The translations under genes and the position numbers were made by a program. From DAOLCO01 sp964612555 (GTDB lineage Bacteria > Bdellovibrionota_C > UBA2361 > SZUA-149 > DAOLCO01): a stretch of DNA of 64,000 bases. Location: contig CAZTBW010000002.1 of assembly GCA_964612555.1 (NCBI GenBank), forward strand, positions 248,001-312,000, given 5' to 3'. The notes under the pieces are model-generated. The model saw nothing but the letters and a program-made list of their open reading frames with translations. It was not told the DNA's origin and searched no databases. Numbering within the stretch: position 1 is the stretch's first letter; the number at the start of each line of letters is the position of its first letter. Shown piece by piece: positions 26,212-35,062 of this stretch.

Positions 26212-27063
26212 ATGAGGTTTCCAGGAAAGAAGAAAGAGGAAAAAGAACTTCCAAAGTCCTTGTTAAAAGAGAATAAGGATAACAGGATGCAACCGCAGCT
26301 CAGTGCCGTTTCCAAGCCCAAGCCCAGAACCCTTAATGAGGGAAACATTCTGATTGCCAATGGTGAGTTGCTTGACCTTGTTGCGGCTGAGCGTTTCAGG
26401 ATGCTTCGTTCGCACATAGAGCGGATGAATGTCACTGAACCCAAGCTTGATGTTCTTGCCATTACCAGTGCAGTTCCCTCAGAAGGGAAAAGTGTGAACA
26501 GTGTGAATCTGGCGCGTGCGTTTGGTTCGGATCCTCATGGAAAAACGATTCTGGTTGATTGTGATCTCAGGAAACCAAATGTGCACAGGTTCTTCAGCGG
26601 GCAGAGTGCTCCCGGGATAAGTGATCTTCTACTGGCTGGTGCCCGGCTTGATTCCGTTATTCAACATGTTGAACCGGGTCTGGATGTTATCTGTGCGGGG
26701 TCACCTGTGACTGATTCCATGCGGACGATTGAATCTGAAGGTTTTTCCTTACTTCTTGCAGCGCTTAGAAGTAAATATCGTTATGTACTTCTTGATTGTC
26801 CTCCGGTGCTTATGTGTTCAGAGGTTCTCTCCATTGTTCGTGCTGCTTCGGGAACTCTCCTTGTGACAAGAGCATGGCGTACGCAACAGGGTCTGGTTGC
26901 TGAAGCGGTTGATCTCCTGCGCCCTCATAACTTGCTTGGGGTGGTTTTTAACGAATGTAATGATTCCCTGCGCCAGTATGGCTATTATGGTTATTATGGA
27001 TACATGGGAATGGCTAAAGGCGGCGCCCCGCAGTCCAAAAAGAAGGGACTGTTCAGTAAATAG
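26212..27063 (+). CDS. BY-kinase (CpsD/CapB-like tyrosine autokinase)
   Basis: 283 aa from the ATG with GAGGGT upstream; a TTG six codons earlier is in frame but overlaps the previous gene. Walker A-like SAVPSEGKSVNS (86-97; a Val where Thr is common), Walker A' ILVDCDLRKP (113-122) and Walker B YVLLDCPP (191-198) define a P-loop tyrosine kinase of the ParA/MinD fold. The C-terminus has a tyrosine cluster (YGYYGYYGYMG near 256-266), the autophosphorylation tail of these kinases. It phosphorylates itself and cycles the Wzz/kinase complex. Separate genes for Wzz and kinase resemble the CapA/CapB arrangement. Confidence 0.9.
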   Translation: MRFPGKKKEEKELPKSLLKENKDNRMQPQLSAVSKPKPRTLNEGNILIANGELLDLVAAERFRMLRSHIERMNVTEPKLDVLAITSAVPSEGKSVNSVNLARAFGSDPHGKTILVDCDLRKPNVHRFFSGQSAPGISDLLLAGARLDSVIQHVEPGLDVICAGSPVTDSMRTIESEGFSLLLAALRSKYRYVLLDCPPVLMCSEVLSIVRAASGTLLVTRAWRTQQGLVAEAVDLLRPHNLLGVVFNECNDSLRQYGYYGYYGYMGMAKGGAPQSKKKGLFSK

Positions 27064-27192
27064 ACCAGGTAGAGACTATTGCCATAAACCAGATCAGGTT
27101 TGTTTCGGTTTCGGAAACACGGTACTTGTTAGTAGCGGTAATTTAGCATACACTGGGTAGAGTTATATAAATAATTTTTTTGTCTGGTACTC

Positions 27193-27876
27193 ATGTTGAA
27201 AATTTTATTTTTTGTTTTGTTACTCTTTAGTGCCTCTTGTCGGTTTTCAGCGCCTGGCTCATCCGAAACTGCTGCGCTTGAGAGTAAGGGCACTTTTTCC
27301 GGAGGTGCGCCGGCTTGGGCAAAGCTTCCTAAAGAAAAAAGTAATGTGCTTCCCGGGCGAGCGGGGATGATGGGTAGAACTCATACTGTACCGCGGGGAG
27401 TATCCATGTCTTCTGCTGCCAATGCCTCTTCCGCTACTGCTCCTCATGTTGGTAGGGGTTTTACTAAGGAAGTGGCAGGGGAGGATGACAAGAAAGAAAG
27501 TCGAAACACCAGAAAAGTAGAGGTGCATAATCCGAATGCGGTCGACCCCGCTCAGGAGTCAGTTATCTCGCGGGTGGAGTATGAATGTCCCGGTACGGAA
27601 TCAACTCTGGTAGATGCTCTTAAGACTGAGGTAACTCAGGAGAGAATAAAGAAATTTCTTTCCCTGACAAGACAGTGTCCTTACAGTGCGGAGGTGTGGG
27701 TGCTTCTGGCAGGTGAATACAGAGGGCTTGGGAGGTATTCGGATGCAAGAAGATGTCTTCAGGCGGCAATGTCCATTGACCCTGACCATGAGGAAGCAAA
27801 AAAGATGTATAATTCTCTTCAGGGTAGTAGCTCCACCGGGTCTTCTGCAAGCGGGTCTCCGGCAAGAAAACCGTAA
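27193..27876 (+). CDS. TPR lipoprotein in exopolysaccharide locus
   Basis: 227 aa. Lipobox LFSASC (Cys16). The mature N-terminal half is low complexity and basic/Ser-rich, probably unstructured. A TPR pair covers about 155-215 (PYSAEVWVLLAGEYRGLGRYSDARRCLQAAMSIDPDHEEAKKMY). A Ser/Gly tail ends the protein. Position after the BY-kinase and 26 nt before manA suggests it belongs to the exopolysaccharide operon. Likely an envelope scaffold; no enzymatic motif. Confidence 0.75.
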   Translation: MLKILFFVLLLFSASCRFSAPGSSETAALESKGTFSGGAPAWAKLPKEKSNVLPGRAGMMGRTHTVPRGVSMSSAANASSATAPHVGRGFTKEVAGEDDKKESRNTRKVEVHNPNAVDPAQESVISRVEYECPGTESTLVDALKTEVTQERIKKFLSLTRQCPYSAEVWVLLAGEYRGLGRYSDARRCLQAAMSIDPDHEEAKKMYNSLQGSSSTGSSASGSPARKP

Positions 27877-27902
27877 TCAGTCAGCATGACGTTGCTATAA
27901 AA

Positions 27903-29057
27903 ATGAAAAACTCTTTTTTTTCTGGATATCTCAGAGGGGTTTCCAAGAATAACTCCTGGGGGAAGGATGCTTCTTCTTCCATGATACGGATGTTTGATAC
28001 TTCCGGTCATTCCTTTCCTGAGGGTAGTCCACTTGCGGAGCTCTGGTTTGGTGTTCATCCCAAGGGGAGGGCAGTATTTCTGGATGAGACCGGGGCAGAG
28101 GTATCGCTGGATAAAAAACTGAAAGAGTTTTCCGGGAGAACTGATCTGACGTATCTGGCAAAGATTCTTTCAGTTGCCCAGATTCTTTCTTTGCAGCTTC
28201 ATCCTGATTCCGATACGGCAAAGTGCCTGCATGCTGAGCGTCCCGCGTCATATCCAGACCCCAGTGCAAAGCCTGAAATGGCAATAGCGCTTAGTGAGGG
28301 CAGTCTCCTTTGTGGAGTACGTCCACTTGATGAGATAAGGGAGCTGCTGCTTGGGCATCCGGGTTTTTCTGAATTAAAACTGGATAGCACTTTAGTGCAG
28401 GAAGAGGATATTCGTGTTCTTGTTTCTTCCATACTCAAACTTTCTCAGGCTCAGGTTGAAAAATTTTACGATACAACTATGAGAAACTTGTCTCAGAAGA
28501 GTCCATTCCGGGTGTATGATGAGATTTTACGATCTTCTTATCAGTACCTGGGAAGTTTTGATGCGGGTATGCCGCTTCTTTATCTTTTTTCATATGTGAG
28601 TCTTAAAAAGCGGGACGCGGTGTTTATTGATGCGGGAGTTCCTCATGCATATGTTTCAGGTGATTTTTTTGAGTGTATGAAGTGTTCTGATAATGTAGTG
28701 CGTGGTGGGCTTACTCCAAAAGAGATTGACAAGGAAATGTTTACAAAGCTGATCAGGCTTGAACCCTACAGCCCACTTTTGAAGCCAAATTACAGTACTG
28801 AGACGTGCAGTCATTATGAGCCTGAGGGGTGTCCTTTTAAGGTGGTACATATTAATTCTCCCGATGAGTTTTCTTATGAAATCGGGACGCATTATGAGAG
28901 CAGCATGTTGATTTGCGTGGAAGGGGAGGGAAGTCTCTTGTCTTCTGGTATTTCTCAAAAGATAACAAAGGGGCAAGCAATTTTTATGTTTGGGAAGGGA
29001 AGTCCTTGCACGATTCAAGGTAGTGGTATCGAGGTATTTTTGATTCATGAGAAATAA
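27903..29057 (+). CDS. manA: Mannose-6-phosphate isomerase, type I
   Basis: 384 aa. Type I PMI cupin enzyme: zinc-binding segment LSLQLHPDSDTA, then KPEMAIALSEGSLLCGVRP, and the second cupin motif IDAGVPHAYVSGDFFECMKCSDNVVRGGLT. These carry the metal-binding His and Glu residues. It interconverts fructose-6-phosphate and mannose-6-phosphate in the cytoplasm, supplying GDP-mannose precursors, which fits its place at the end of the exopolysaccharide operon. ATG 26 nt after the upstream gene. Confidence 0.95.
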   Translation: MKNSFFSGYLRGVSKNNSWGKDASSSMIRMFDTSGHSFPEGSPLAELWFGVHPKGRAVFLDETGAEVSLDKKLKEFSGRTDLTYLAKILSVAQILSLQLHPDSDTAKCLHAERPASYPDPSAKPEMAIALSEGSLLCGVRPLDEIRELLLGHPGFSELKLDSTLVQEEDIRVLVSSILKLSQAQVEKFYDTTMRNLSQKSPFRVYDEILRSSYQYLGSFDAGMPLLYLFSYVSLKKRDAVFIDAGVPHAYVSGDFFECMKCSDNVVRGGLTPKEIDKEMFTKLIRLEPYSPLLKPNYSTETCSHYEPEGCPFKVVHINSPDEFSYEIGTHYESSMLICVEGEGSLLSSGISQKITKGQAIFMFGKGSPCTIQGSGIEVFLIHEK

Positions 29058-29059
29058 AA

Positions 29060-29097
29060 AAAGGCGAAGCAGAAGCCTCGCCTTTGAAGTTTTTTTA
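29060..29097. terminator. Bidirectional terminator between manA and the coiled-coil gene
   Basis: AAAGGCGA (29060-29067) pairs with TCGCCTTT (29078-29085). T-runs follow on the plus strand (29090-29096) and A-runs precede, so it can serve both convergent genes. Confidence 0.85.
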
Positions 29098-29109
29098 TAA
29101 CCTTCTTTT

Positions 29110-30255
29110 TCAAATCCTTGAACTTTCCAGAGATTCAAGTTGAGTCAGGATTTCACCAACAGATTCATGAACCTCGCCTACCAAGGTGTCTACTGATTCG
29201 TCACTGACATTTGCCAGTTTTGAAACCTGCTCCAGAAGGTCAATGATTAACTCAAGACCCTTTCTCACTTTGCTATCTTCTCCAAGTAGCAAAGTTTTAA
29301 AAGCTTCATACTCTTTTTGGAGAGACTTCAGCTCCTTTTGAAGAGCTTTGGTTTCCCTGACTTTTTCTGATCTCTCAGAGGAGAGTAAATTTTCGAGCTT
29401 GCGAATCGTTGCTCTCAAATTTTCTAAACTCGCGGAGCTTGATGCAAGTTCTGCTTTGCTCTCCTTGTGTTTTTCCTGGAGATCAGAAAGCTGTTTGCGT
29501 GCTTTCTCAATTTCAGCTTCCAATGCCTCAACTTTCAGCTCAAGATTTAAAGATCTTTCTGCTTCCTTACTAAATTGATCTCCAAGAGCAGAATTATCTC
29601 CCTCGAGACCCGTTATCAGCAAAGTCAGCTCAGCGTTCTCATTTTCAAGCCTGCTTACTGTGCCTGAAGCCGTATCAAAGGCTTTTTGAATAATGCCGTT
29701 ATAGCCTTCGGACGATTGAAGTTTTTGGGTCAGTTCTTTAACCTTGTCTTCAAGCTGTTTATTAGCAGCGCCTAACTTTTTTATAGCCCTGTTCAGGTCA
29801 CCAGAGTTTTCATTATTTGAGTTCAGCTTTCCTGCGAGGCTCTTAATTTCAGAGTCTCGGTTTTCAAGGGTTTTTTCCAAACTCTTTATTCGCCGTTGCA
29901 ATTTCTGCAACTCTTTCTCTGAATCTTTGGCACCCTGAGTATTGCCTGATAGCGCACTTACCGGAGCAGGAGAGAGTGTTCCACTTTCCTTTTCCAGGTG
30001 AGCTATCTTTTTCTCAAGTCTTTCGATTGTCTCGTTTCGTGAGATCAGACTCATTTCGCCACCCCTGATATATTGAAGGTAGCGAATCAAGATACTGGCA
30101 AAAATTAATATCCCTGTCAGTACCGTGGGATTAGGATCTTCGTTGACAAGAAAGATTGCAGAGTAAGCTACAAACAACATTCCGCCAATCATGGAAGAGC
30201 CCAAGAGATAAACCACCATTGGGTGGCTCTGGAATCTATTCCAAAAATTCCTCAT
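29110..30255 (-). CDS. Membrane-anchored coiled-coil protein
   Basis: 381 aa. Two N-terminal membrane helices (about 13-36 and 44-62), then a long coiled coil covering most of residues 75-335 with heptad patterns (ETIERLEKKIAHLEKE, LENRDSEIKSLAGKL, ALEAEIEKARKQLSDLQEK). A helical end domain follows (DLLEQVSKLANVSDESVDTLVGEVHESVGEIL). The topology (short N-terminal hairpin in the membrane, long cytoplasmic rod) resembles bacterial scaffold or chemoreceptor-like proteins, but no signalling hairpin motif is visible. Function unknown. Confidence 0.75.
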   Translation of the reverse strand: MRNFWNRFQSHPMVVYLLGSSMIGGMLFVAYSAIFLVNEDPNPTVLTGILIFASILIRYLQYIRGGEMSLISRNETIERLEKKIAHLEKESGTLSPAPVSALSGNTQGAKDSEKELQKLQRRIKSLEKTLENRDSEIKSLAGKLNSNNENSGDLNRAIKKLGAANKQLEDKVKELTQKLQSSEGYNGIIQKAFDTASGTVSRLENENAELTLLITGLEGDNSALGDQFSKEAERSLNLELKVEALEAEIEKARKQLSDLQEKHKESKAELASSSASLENLRATIRKLENLLSSERSEKVRETKALQKELKSLQKEYEAFKTLLLGEDSKVRKGLELIIDLLEQVSKLANVSDESVDTLVGEVHESVGEILTQLESLESSRI

Positions 30256-30481
30256 TTTTCTACCCTTTCAACAATGGAAACCACCATAATGGCGGCGAAA
30301 TAACCTTATTAAAAACCATACTTATCTACCCTGTTTTTATTGCAATATCAAAATATATGTATTTACAGGCACTTATAAATCAATTTGTTTGTCTCTGAGA
30401 AAAATTTTTTTAGTTTGCGATAAATTCAGGAGTGCCCACATGAAAGAGAAAAATATGTAATCACAACAAGCGGAGAAATTT

Positions 30482-31180
30482 ATGCAAGTACAAACTAGTT
30501 CAACATCAGGTCAGTTTTATCCATCAAGTGTGCAGGGGCAGACTGAGCAGGCAAATCTGGCGAGAGAAAAAAGTCTGGTTCAGATTAATATTAATCAGGG
30601 TTTTGGTGTTCAGGGTTCAGGGGGAAATTGTGTGTGTGAGTCAAAGAGACCTTCTCCAAAACCGGTACCTGATAATTCAGAAGTGAACTTTCAAAGTCTT
30701 TTTGATCAGCTCAAGTCTGTGATGAATGAATTTTTTACTGATATTAAAGCTATGGTGCAGCAATCACTTTCAGATATTAAAGACATTATTTCCGGAGCAT
30801 TTGGGGTAACAAAGGCTGCCGAAGGGTCTAAGCCTCCTGTCACGGGTACTCCTCCGGTTTCTGATAAGCCTGTAAATACTCCCAATGCTCTTTCGTGGAA
30901 TGATAAGGCTCTTGAATATTTGCGTCCCGGCAGTTCCGGTCAGGTAACCGAGGGTGAGCTTCAGGAAGGGCTGGTCATGTTCCAGATTTATGAAAAGAGT
31001 ATTCCCGCAAAAACTCTTTTTCGCCAGGAACTTGAAAACGCAAAAAGCAGCTCTTCAGCAGTGCAGGCAAACATTAAATCTTCTCTTATGAAGGTCGTAG
31101 AAGCCGGGCTTCTCAGCAAGGAAGACGCAGAAAAAATCTATTCAGTATCACACCGTGCAGCGAAATGGATGATTCAATAG
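30482..31180 (+). CDS. Lineage-specific 232-aa protein, source of the repeated fragments nearby
   Basis: 232 aa. The N-terminal 60 residues are Gln/Ser-rich, then an amphipathic helical part (FDQLKSVMNEFFTDIKAMVQQSLSDIKDIISGAFG), a Pro/Thr linker (GTPPVSDKPVNTPN) and a helical C-terminal domain (LSWNDKALEYLR..., SLMKVVEAGLLSKEDAEKIYSVSHRAAKW). No signal peptide and no recognised family. A 45-aa gene overlaps its 3' end in another frame. Partial copies lie at 33237-33520 and, decayed, at about 36600-36660. Confidence 0.72.
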   Translation: MQVQTSSTSGQFYPSSVQGQTEQANLAREKSLVQININQGFGVQGSGGNCVCESKRPSPKPVPDNSEVNFQSLFDQLKSVMNEFFTDIKAMVQQSLSDIKDIISGAFGVTKAAEGSKPPVTGTPPVSDKPVNTPNALSWNDKALEYLRPGSSGQVTEGELQEGLVMFQIYEKSIPAKTLFRQELENAKSSSSAVQANIKSSLMKVVEAGLLSKEDAEKIYSVSHRAAKWMIQ

Positions 31181-31302
31181 GTGCAATCTCCAACGTAAAA
31201 CGAGACGGCGCAATCCTTTCCGAAGCAATAAAAATCGGCGGCGAAAACCTCCAGAAGATAAGAAATGGAGAGATGGAATATACTGCAAGAAGTATCTCAT
31301 AA
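31165..31302 (+). CDS. 45-aa gene overlapping the 232-aa gene in the +1 frame
   Basis: ATG at 31165 inside the last codons of the upstream gene; product MDDSIGAISNVKRDGAIL... ending in TARSIS. The second copy (33432-33520) differs at four positions, all third-codon or stop positions in this frame: GGA/GGC, ATC/ATA, TCA/TCG and TAA/TAG. Every change is silent, including stop to stop, which is strong evidence for translation under selection. The protein is small, polar and helical; no family recognised. A frameshift fusion to the 232-aa protein is an alternative. Confidence 0.7.
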   Translation: MDDSIGAISNVKRDGAILSEAIKIGGENLQKIRNGEMEYTARSIS

Positions 31303-31311
31303 AAGAAAAAA

Positions 31312-31341
31312 CCGGAGAATGCCCACCCCTCCGTTATTTTT
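31312..31341 (+). terminator. Terminator after the 45-aa gene
   Basis: CGGAG (31313-31317) pairs with CTCCG (31329-31333), then TTATTTTT. Its GCCCACCCCTCC core is repeated in the terminator of the second copy. Confidence 0.6.
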
Positions 31342-31460
31342 GGGATTTTTTGGGAATGTAGCTTGTCGAATGTGCTCCCAGGTAGTTGTTGTATTTAATA
31401 ATAGTACTTATATAGACAGTTATGCTATTTTTATAGACACCGTATGTAAATAATGCTTTA

Positions 31461-31496
31461 ATATAGTTATTAATTAAATAGTATTACTAACTATAT
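31461..31496. promoter_or_regulatory. Inverted repeat at the abiEi start, candidate operator
   Basis: ATATAGTTA (31461-31469) and TAACTATAT (31488-31496) are a perfect 9-bp inverted repeat, 18 bp apart, overlapping the start codon of the antitoxin gene. AbiEi antitoxins are known to bind inverted repeats in their own promoter. Confidence 0.5.
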
Positions 31497-32265
31497 GAGC
31501 ACTAAAATACAAGAACTAATGGGAAGTTGGTCTGATTCAGAAATTAGAACTGTAGCCAGCCTAAAAGAGCAAGGCTATACACAATCATTGATAAACCATT
31601 ATCGACGTTCTGGATGGTTGGAGTCTATAGGTGATGGTGTTGTGATCAAGGCAGGTAATAATACAAGTGTATTTTCTGTAGTATCTACTCTGCAAAATGA
31701 TCTAAAATTAAACGTAAGAGTAGGAGGGCTTACTGCTTTAGAACTTCAGGGCTATTCTCACTACCTGCGTTTTGGAGGAAGCCCGTTTCATATCTTTGGG
31801 GATATAAAAAGATTGCCTGCCTGGGTAAGAAATCGTAAGTGGGATCAGGAGATAAGATACCATTCAACATCTCTTTTTAATTCTAGATTCAAGGAAGGTC
31901 TTAAGAGTTATAAATTTGAATGCCTCGAAGTTTACATATCGAATCCTGTACAAGCATTTTTAGAGTATCTCAGTCTTGTTCCTAAGGAACATGGAATAGA
32001 AGAGGCAAAAGAAATTATGCATAGTATGACTTCCCTCTTGCCGTCTTTGGTTCAAGACATTCTGACAGAGTGTCGCTCGTATAAAGCTAAAAGATTATTC
32101 CTGCTTCTTGCTGAGGAAGCAGATTTTCCATGGTTTGCTAAGCTGAACATTGAGTCCGTCGATTTGGGCAAGGGGGTAATGAGCCTGGAAAAAGGAGGTC
32201 GTTACAGCAAAAAATATAAACTGATAGTACCTAAATCTGTACTGGTGCGAGACAGTGATGAATAA
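31495..32265 (+). CDS. abiEi: AbiEi-type antitoxin (type IV toxin-antitoxin)
   Basis: 256 aa. The N-terminal winged-helix-like region (LKEQGYTQSLINHYRRSGWLESIGDGVVIKAG) is followed by the VRVGGLTALELQGYSHYL segment typical of AbiEi proteins, where it marks the antitoxin domain. The gene overlaps the toxin gene by 11 nt. AbiEi represses its own operon and neutralises the AbiEii nucleotidyltransferase. Together they give abortive infection against phages. No clear Shine-Dalgarno precedes the ATG. Confidence 0.85.
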   Translation: MSTKIQELMGSWSDSEIRTVASLKEQGYTQSLINHYRRSGWLESIGDGVVIKAGNNTSVFSVVSTLQNDLKLNVRVGGLTALELQGYSHYLRFGGSPFHIFGDIKRLPAWVRNRKWDQEIRYHSTSLFNSRFKEGLKSYKFECLEVYISNPVQAFLEYLSLVPKEHGIEEAKEIMHSMTSLLPSLVQDILTECRSYKAKRLFLLLAEEADFPWFAKLNIESVDLGKGVMSLEKGGRYSKKYKLIVPKSVLVRDSDE

Positions 32266-33172
32266 TTCCAAGTATTATAAATATGTAGACTTACTGCTCA
32301 AAGTTATACCTGCGATAAGTCAGGAAAAGATATTTGCTTTGAAGGGTGGGACTGCGATTAACTTGTTCTTACGAAACCTTCCGAGATTATCGGTGGATAT
32401 AGATCTTGCGTATCTACCTTTGCAGAGCAGGGATGATTCTTTGATCGGAATATATGAAGGTTTAAAACGTATTAAGGTTAACATAGAAAAAAATATAAGA
32501 GGGGTAAGCGTTACTTTCATCCAAATAAAAGGGATTTCTGCGCCAACTACGTTAACTGTGCAACAAAACGAAGTTTCTATAAAAATTGAAACTAATTTTG
32601 TCCTAAGAGGTTCTGTCTTTGATCCTCAAATCAAATCTCTCTGTAAAGAAGCACAAACAGAATTTCAGATATATACGGAAACACAGATTCTTTCAGATGC
32701 AGATATATATGGAGGAAAAATTTGTGCTGCTCTTGATAGGCAGCACCCAAGAGACTTATATGATGTGATGATTCTTCTGAATAACGAAGGTATCACTGAA
32801 GAAATCAGAAAAGCTTTTGTTATATATCTGGCTTCTCATTCACGACCGATGAACGAGTTGCTTTCACCTAATCTAAAAGATATTCGTGACGTATATCGAC
32901 GCGATTTTGTCGGAATGACAATTGAACCTGTAGACCTGGATTCTTTGATTCTTGCAAGAGAACGCCTTCTTTCTATAATAAAAATAGAATTAACCGAACA
33001 GGAAAAATCTTTCCTGATATCGATGAAAGAGGGAGCTCCTGAGTGGAATTTGATTGGCGTTAAAGGAATAGATAAGTTACCAGGACTACAATGGAAGCTC
33101 AGTAATATTAAAAAAATGTCAGAAGATAAAAGGCAACAGGCATTAATTAAACTCAAAGAATCTTTATTATAA
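32255..33172 (+). CDS. abiEii: AbiEii-type nucleotidyltransferase toxin
   Basis: 305 aa. The DNA polymerase-beta fold nucleotidyltransferase signature KGGTAINLFLRNLPRLSVDIDL (GG at 31-32, acidic pair at 48 and 50) matches AbiEii. The later segments DIYGGKICAALDRQHPRDLYDV are also family features. AbiEii/MenT-type toxins transfer nucleotides onto target RNAs, tRNA in known cases, and stop growth during phage infection. Overlap with abiEi shows translational coupling. Both genes lie between two copies of a chromosomal fragment, suggesting the pair was inserted there. Confidence 0.9.
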   Translation: MMNNSKYYKYVDLLLKVIPAISQEKIFALKGGTAINLFLRNLPRLSVDIDLAYLPLQSRDDSLIGIYEGLKRIKVNIEKNIRGVSVTFIQIKGISAPTTLTVQQNEVSIKIETNFVLRGSVFDPQIKSLCKEAQTEFQIYTETQILSDADIYGGKICAALDRQHPRDLYDVMILLNNEGITEEIRKAFVIYLASHSRPMNELLSPNLKDIRDVYRRDFVGMTIEPVDLDSLILARERLLSIIKIELTEQEKSFLISMKEGAPEWNLIGVKGIDKLPGLQWKLSNIKKMSEDKRQQALIKLKESLL

Positions 33173-33236
33173 AAGAAACAAATAATTTATTTTTTATAAT
33201 TGTTCTGGTTTGGTATAGGCACCGAGGATAATTAGA

Positions 33237-33520
33237 GGGAGGTACTCCTCCGATTTCTGATAAACCTGTAAATACTCCAGGAACTTGAAAACGCAAAAAG
33301 CAGCTCTTCAGCAGTGCAGGCAAACATTAAANNNNNNNNNNNNNNNNNNNNNNNNNNNNNNNNNNNNNNNNNNNNNNNNNNNNNNNNNNNNNNNNNNNNN
33401 NNNNNNNNNNNNNNNNNNNNNNNNNNNNNNNTCCTTTCCGAAGCAATAAAAATCGGCGGCGAAAACCTCCAGAAGATAAGAAATGGCGAGATGGAATATA
33501 CTGCAAGAAGTATATCGTAG
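33237..33520 (+). pseudogene. Rearranged second copy of the 232-aa/45-aa gene region
   Basis: 33237-33279 matches 30844-30881 (GTPPVSDKPVNTP coding); it then jumps to the match of 31027-31079, losing about 145 bp and the frame, runs into an N gap, and resumes as the match of 31215-31302. The 232-aa reading frame is broken here. The 45-aa frame after the gap is intact to its stop. Confidence 0.8.
33332..33431. other. Assembly gap (100 N)
   Basis: Its flanks correspond to positions 31079 and 31215 of the first copy, so about 135 bp is expected if the copies are collinear there. Near-identical sequence probably broke the assembly. Confidence 0.95.
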
Positions 33521-33528
33521 ACGAAAAA

Positions 33529-33562
33529 ACCGGAGGAGCCCACCCCTCCCGGTGATTTTTTT
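33529..33562. terminator. Terminator of the second copy
   Basis: ACCGGaGGAG (33529-33538) pairs with CTCCCGGT (33546-33553), then a seven-T run. Confidence 0.75.
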
Positions 33563-33578
33563 CGTTAGCACATTCAGA

Positions 33579-35012
33579 TCATATTGTGCGCAGTACACCT
33601 AGACTGTATGCATACAATGCTGCGGGGTAAAAATTCAATTTCACATCATTGAAATCAACCTCTTTATCTTTATCAATGCTGCTGATCAAAGCATTTCTCA
33701 GTCCGTTTTTCTTGCAAAATTCCAATAAACTTTTCAGTTCATATGGTTTCTCAAAATAACGATTACTCCACTTTATTTCACTGCACCAGCTCGGTGACAA
33801 ATCTTTGGGATCAAGTTTAACCATGTCGACTTCGCCTTCCGATCTCCCGGTCTTCCATTTCGAATAGAACAGACTTGAGTTATCATAATGCAAGTGTTGA
33901 GAAAAAATTGCAGTTTCAACCAGACTACCGGTCTCATCATCAGTAGACTGAATTGGTGAAAACAGTGCTGTCCTTAAAGAAGGATTACTTAAATAAACCT
34001 TGAAACCAGTAACTCTCTTGAATGATCTCGCTTTTTCATCTACCTTGTGAACAACTTTGACCAGAAATGCAGCTTCAAGATACTCCATATATCTTCTGAT
34101 CAAGCCTTTATCCAGTCCACTTTCCTGAGAAATTTTTTCGAAAGAAAATTCCTTTCCCGTATTATATGCAATATACGCAAAAAAACGATTTAATTCCTGA
34201 ACATCCTTAATCCCGTAAATACTCGGAAGATCTCGTAAAAGTACTTTATCGATAATATCGTTTTTGACATACCGGGGCATATTATTTCTGATTTTGTCCG
34301 AGAAAATGACTTCAGGATAGCCACCATAATTCAGATACTGGATGAATCTTTCATTTAAAGCTTTAATATCCAGAGCTTCATACAGCTCAAGCCCCTGTGC
34401 TTCATAGTATCTGGCAGAAGGCTTGATAAAACCACTCAAATTCTGGAGGTGAATAAATTCCTGAAACGTAAGAGGGGGCAGCAGAAAATCATGGAATCTG
34501 CCGGCACCACTCTCAGTGCTCCTTGCCTTAAGAGCCGCTGCCGCAGAACCTGAAACAATAAATTTTGTCTTTGGATAGCTATCAACCAAAACTTTAAGAT
34601 GACGCTCCCAGTCTTTCAGGTACTGGATCTCATCAAAAAACACATATCTACCCTCAGTATCCAGATCACCCGATGCACTTCTCCCAAGCGAGAACAACTC
34701 TTCCAGACCCATGTTAATATAAATGGGATTATCAGTTCCAATAAACAAAATCTTCTGAGGACGAACCCCCTCATCAAGAAGCCTGTCTATTGCATGGTGC
34801 ATCATCACCGTCTTTCCAACACGCCTTGGACCCATTAAAATGATCGCACGCTTTAATTCCGTCTCAAAAAGACGTTCCATGAAAAGATCAAAGTAAAGCC
34901 GCCTTGGTAAACCCGCCAACTCCGCCTCAATCCCCCCGCCTAACCACCAGGGGTTTTCAAACCTCAGTCTTTCAAGGATCTTGGATTCTGGAATAGAGTA
35001 TGAATTATTCAT
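33579..35012 (-). CDS. AAA ATPase with DUF4143 C-terminus
   Basis: 477 aa. Walker A GPRRVGKT (61-68) and Walker B YVFFDEIQYL (from 123) belong to the AAA_14 ATPase. Its sensor region VSGSAAAAL follows at about 152. The C-terminal part (about 220-440) matches the DUF4143 pattern: winged-helix-like SQESGLDKGLIRRYMEYLEAAFLV, and a nuclease-like fold with GEVDMVKLD and EIKW. Such proteins are common in accessory regions, and their role is not settled. An operator-like palindrome lies 51 nt upstream of its start. Confidence 0.82.
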   Translation of the reverse strand: MNNSYSIPESKILERLRFENPWWLGGGIEAELAGLPRRLYFDLFMERLFETELKRAIILMGPRRVGKTVMMHHAIDRLLDEGVRPQKILFIGTDNPIYINMGLEELFSLGRSASGDLDTEGRYVFFDEIQYLKDWERHLKVLVDSYPKTKFIVSGSAAAALKARSTESGAGRFHDFLLPPLTFQEFIHLQNLSGFIKPSARYYEAQGLELYEALDIKALNERFIQYLNYGGYPEVIFSDKIRNNMPRYVKNDIIDKVLLRDLPSIYGIKDVQELNRFFAYIAYNTGKEFSFEKISQESGLDKGLIRRYMEYLEAAFLVKVVHKVDEKARSFKRVTGFKVYLSNPSLRTALFSPIQSTDDETGSLVETAIFSQHLHYDNSSLFYSKWKTGRSEGEVDMVKLDPKDLSPSWCSEIKWSNRYFEKPYELKSLLEFCKKNGLRNALISSIDKDKEVDFNDVKLNFYPAALYAYSLGVLRTI

Positions 35013-35062
35013 AATAATGCTTATTTATGCTAAATTATACGAAATAAGATGTATAGAGACAA

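Noticed and set aside
21500..29057. An exosortase (XrtA/PEP-CTERM) system
   Set aside because: The TPR and chain-length genes fit the pattern, but no exosortase or PEP-CTERM tail is seen in the window.
33237..33331. A second intact copy of the 232-aa gene
   Set aside because: About 145 bp are missing and the frame hits TGA; only the 45-aa frame downstream is intact.
33579..35012. DUF4143 ATPase as part of the AbiE module
   Set aside because: It lies on the opposite strand beyond a terminator and a repeated fragment; no shared regulation is visible.
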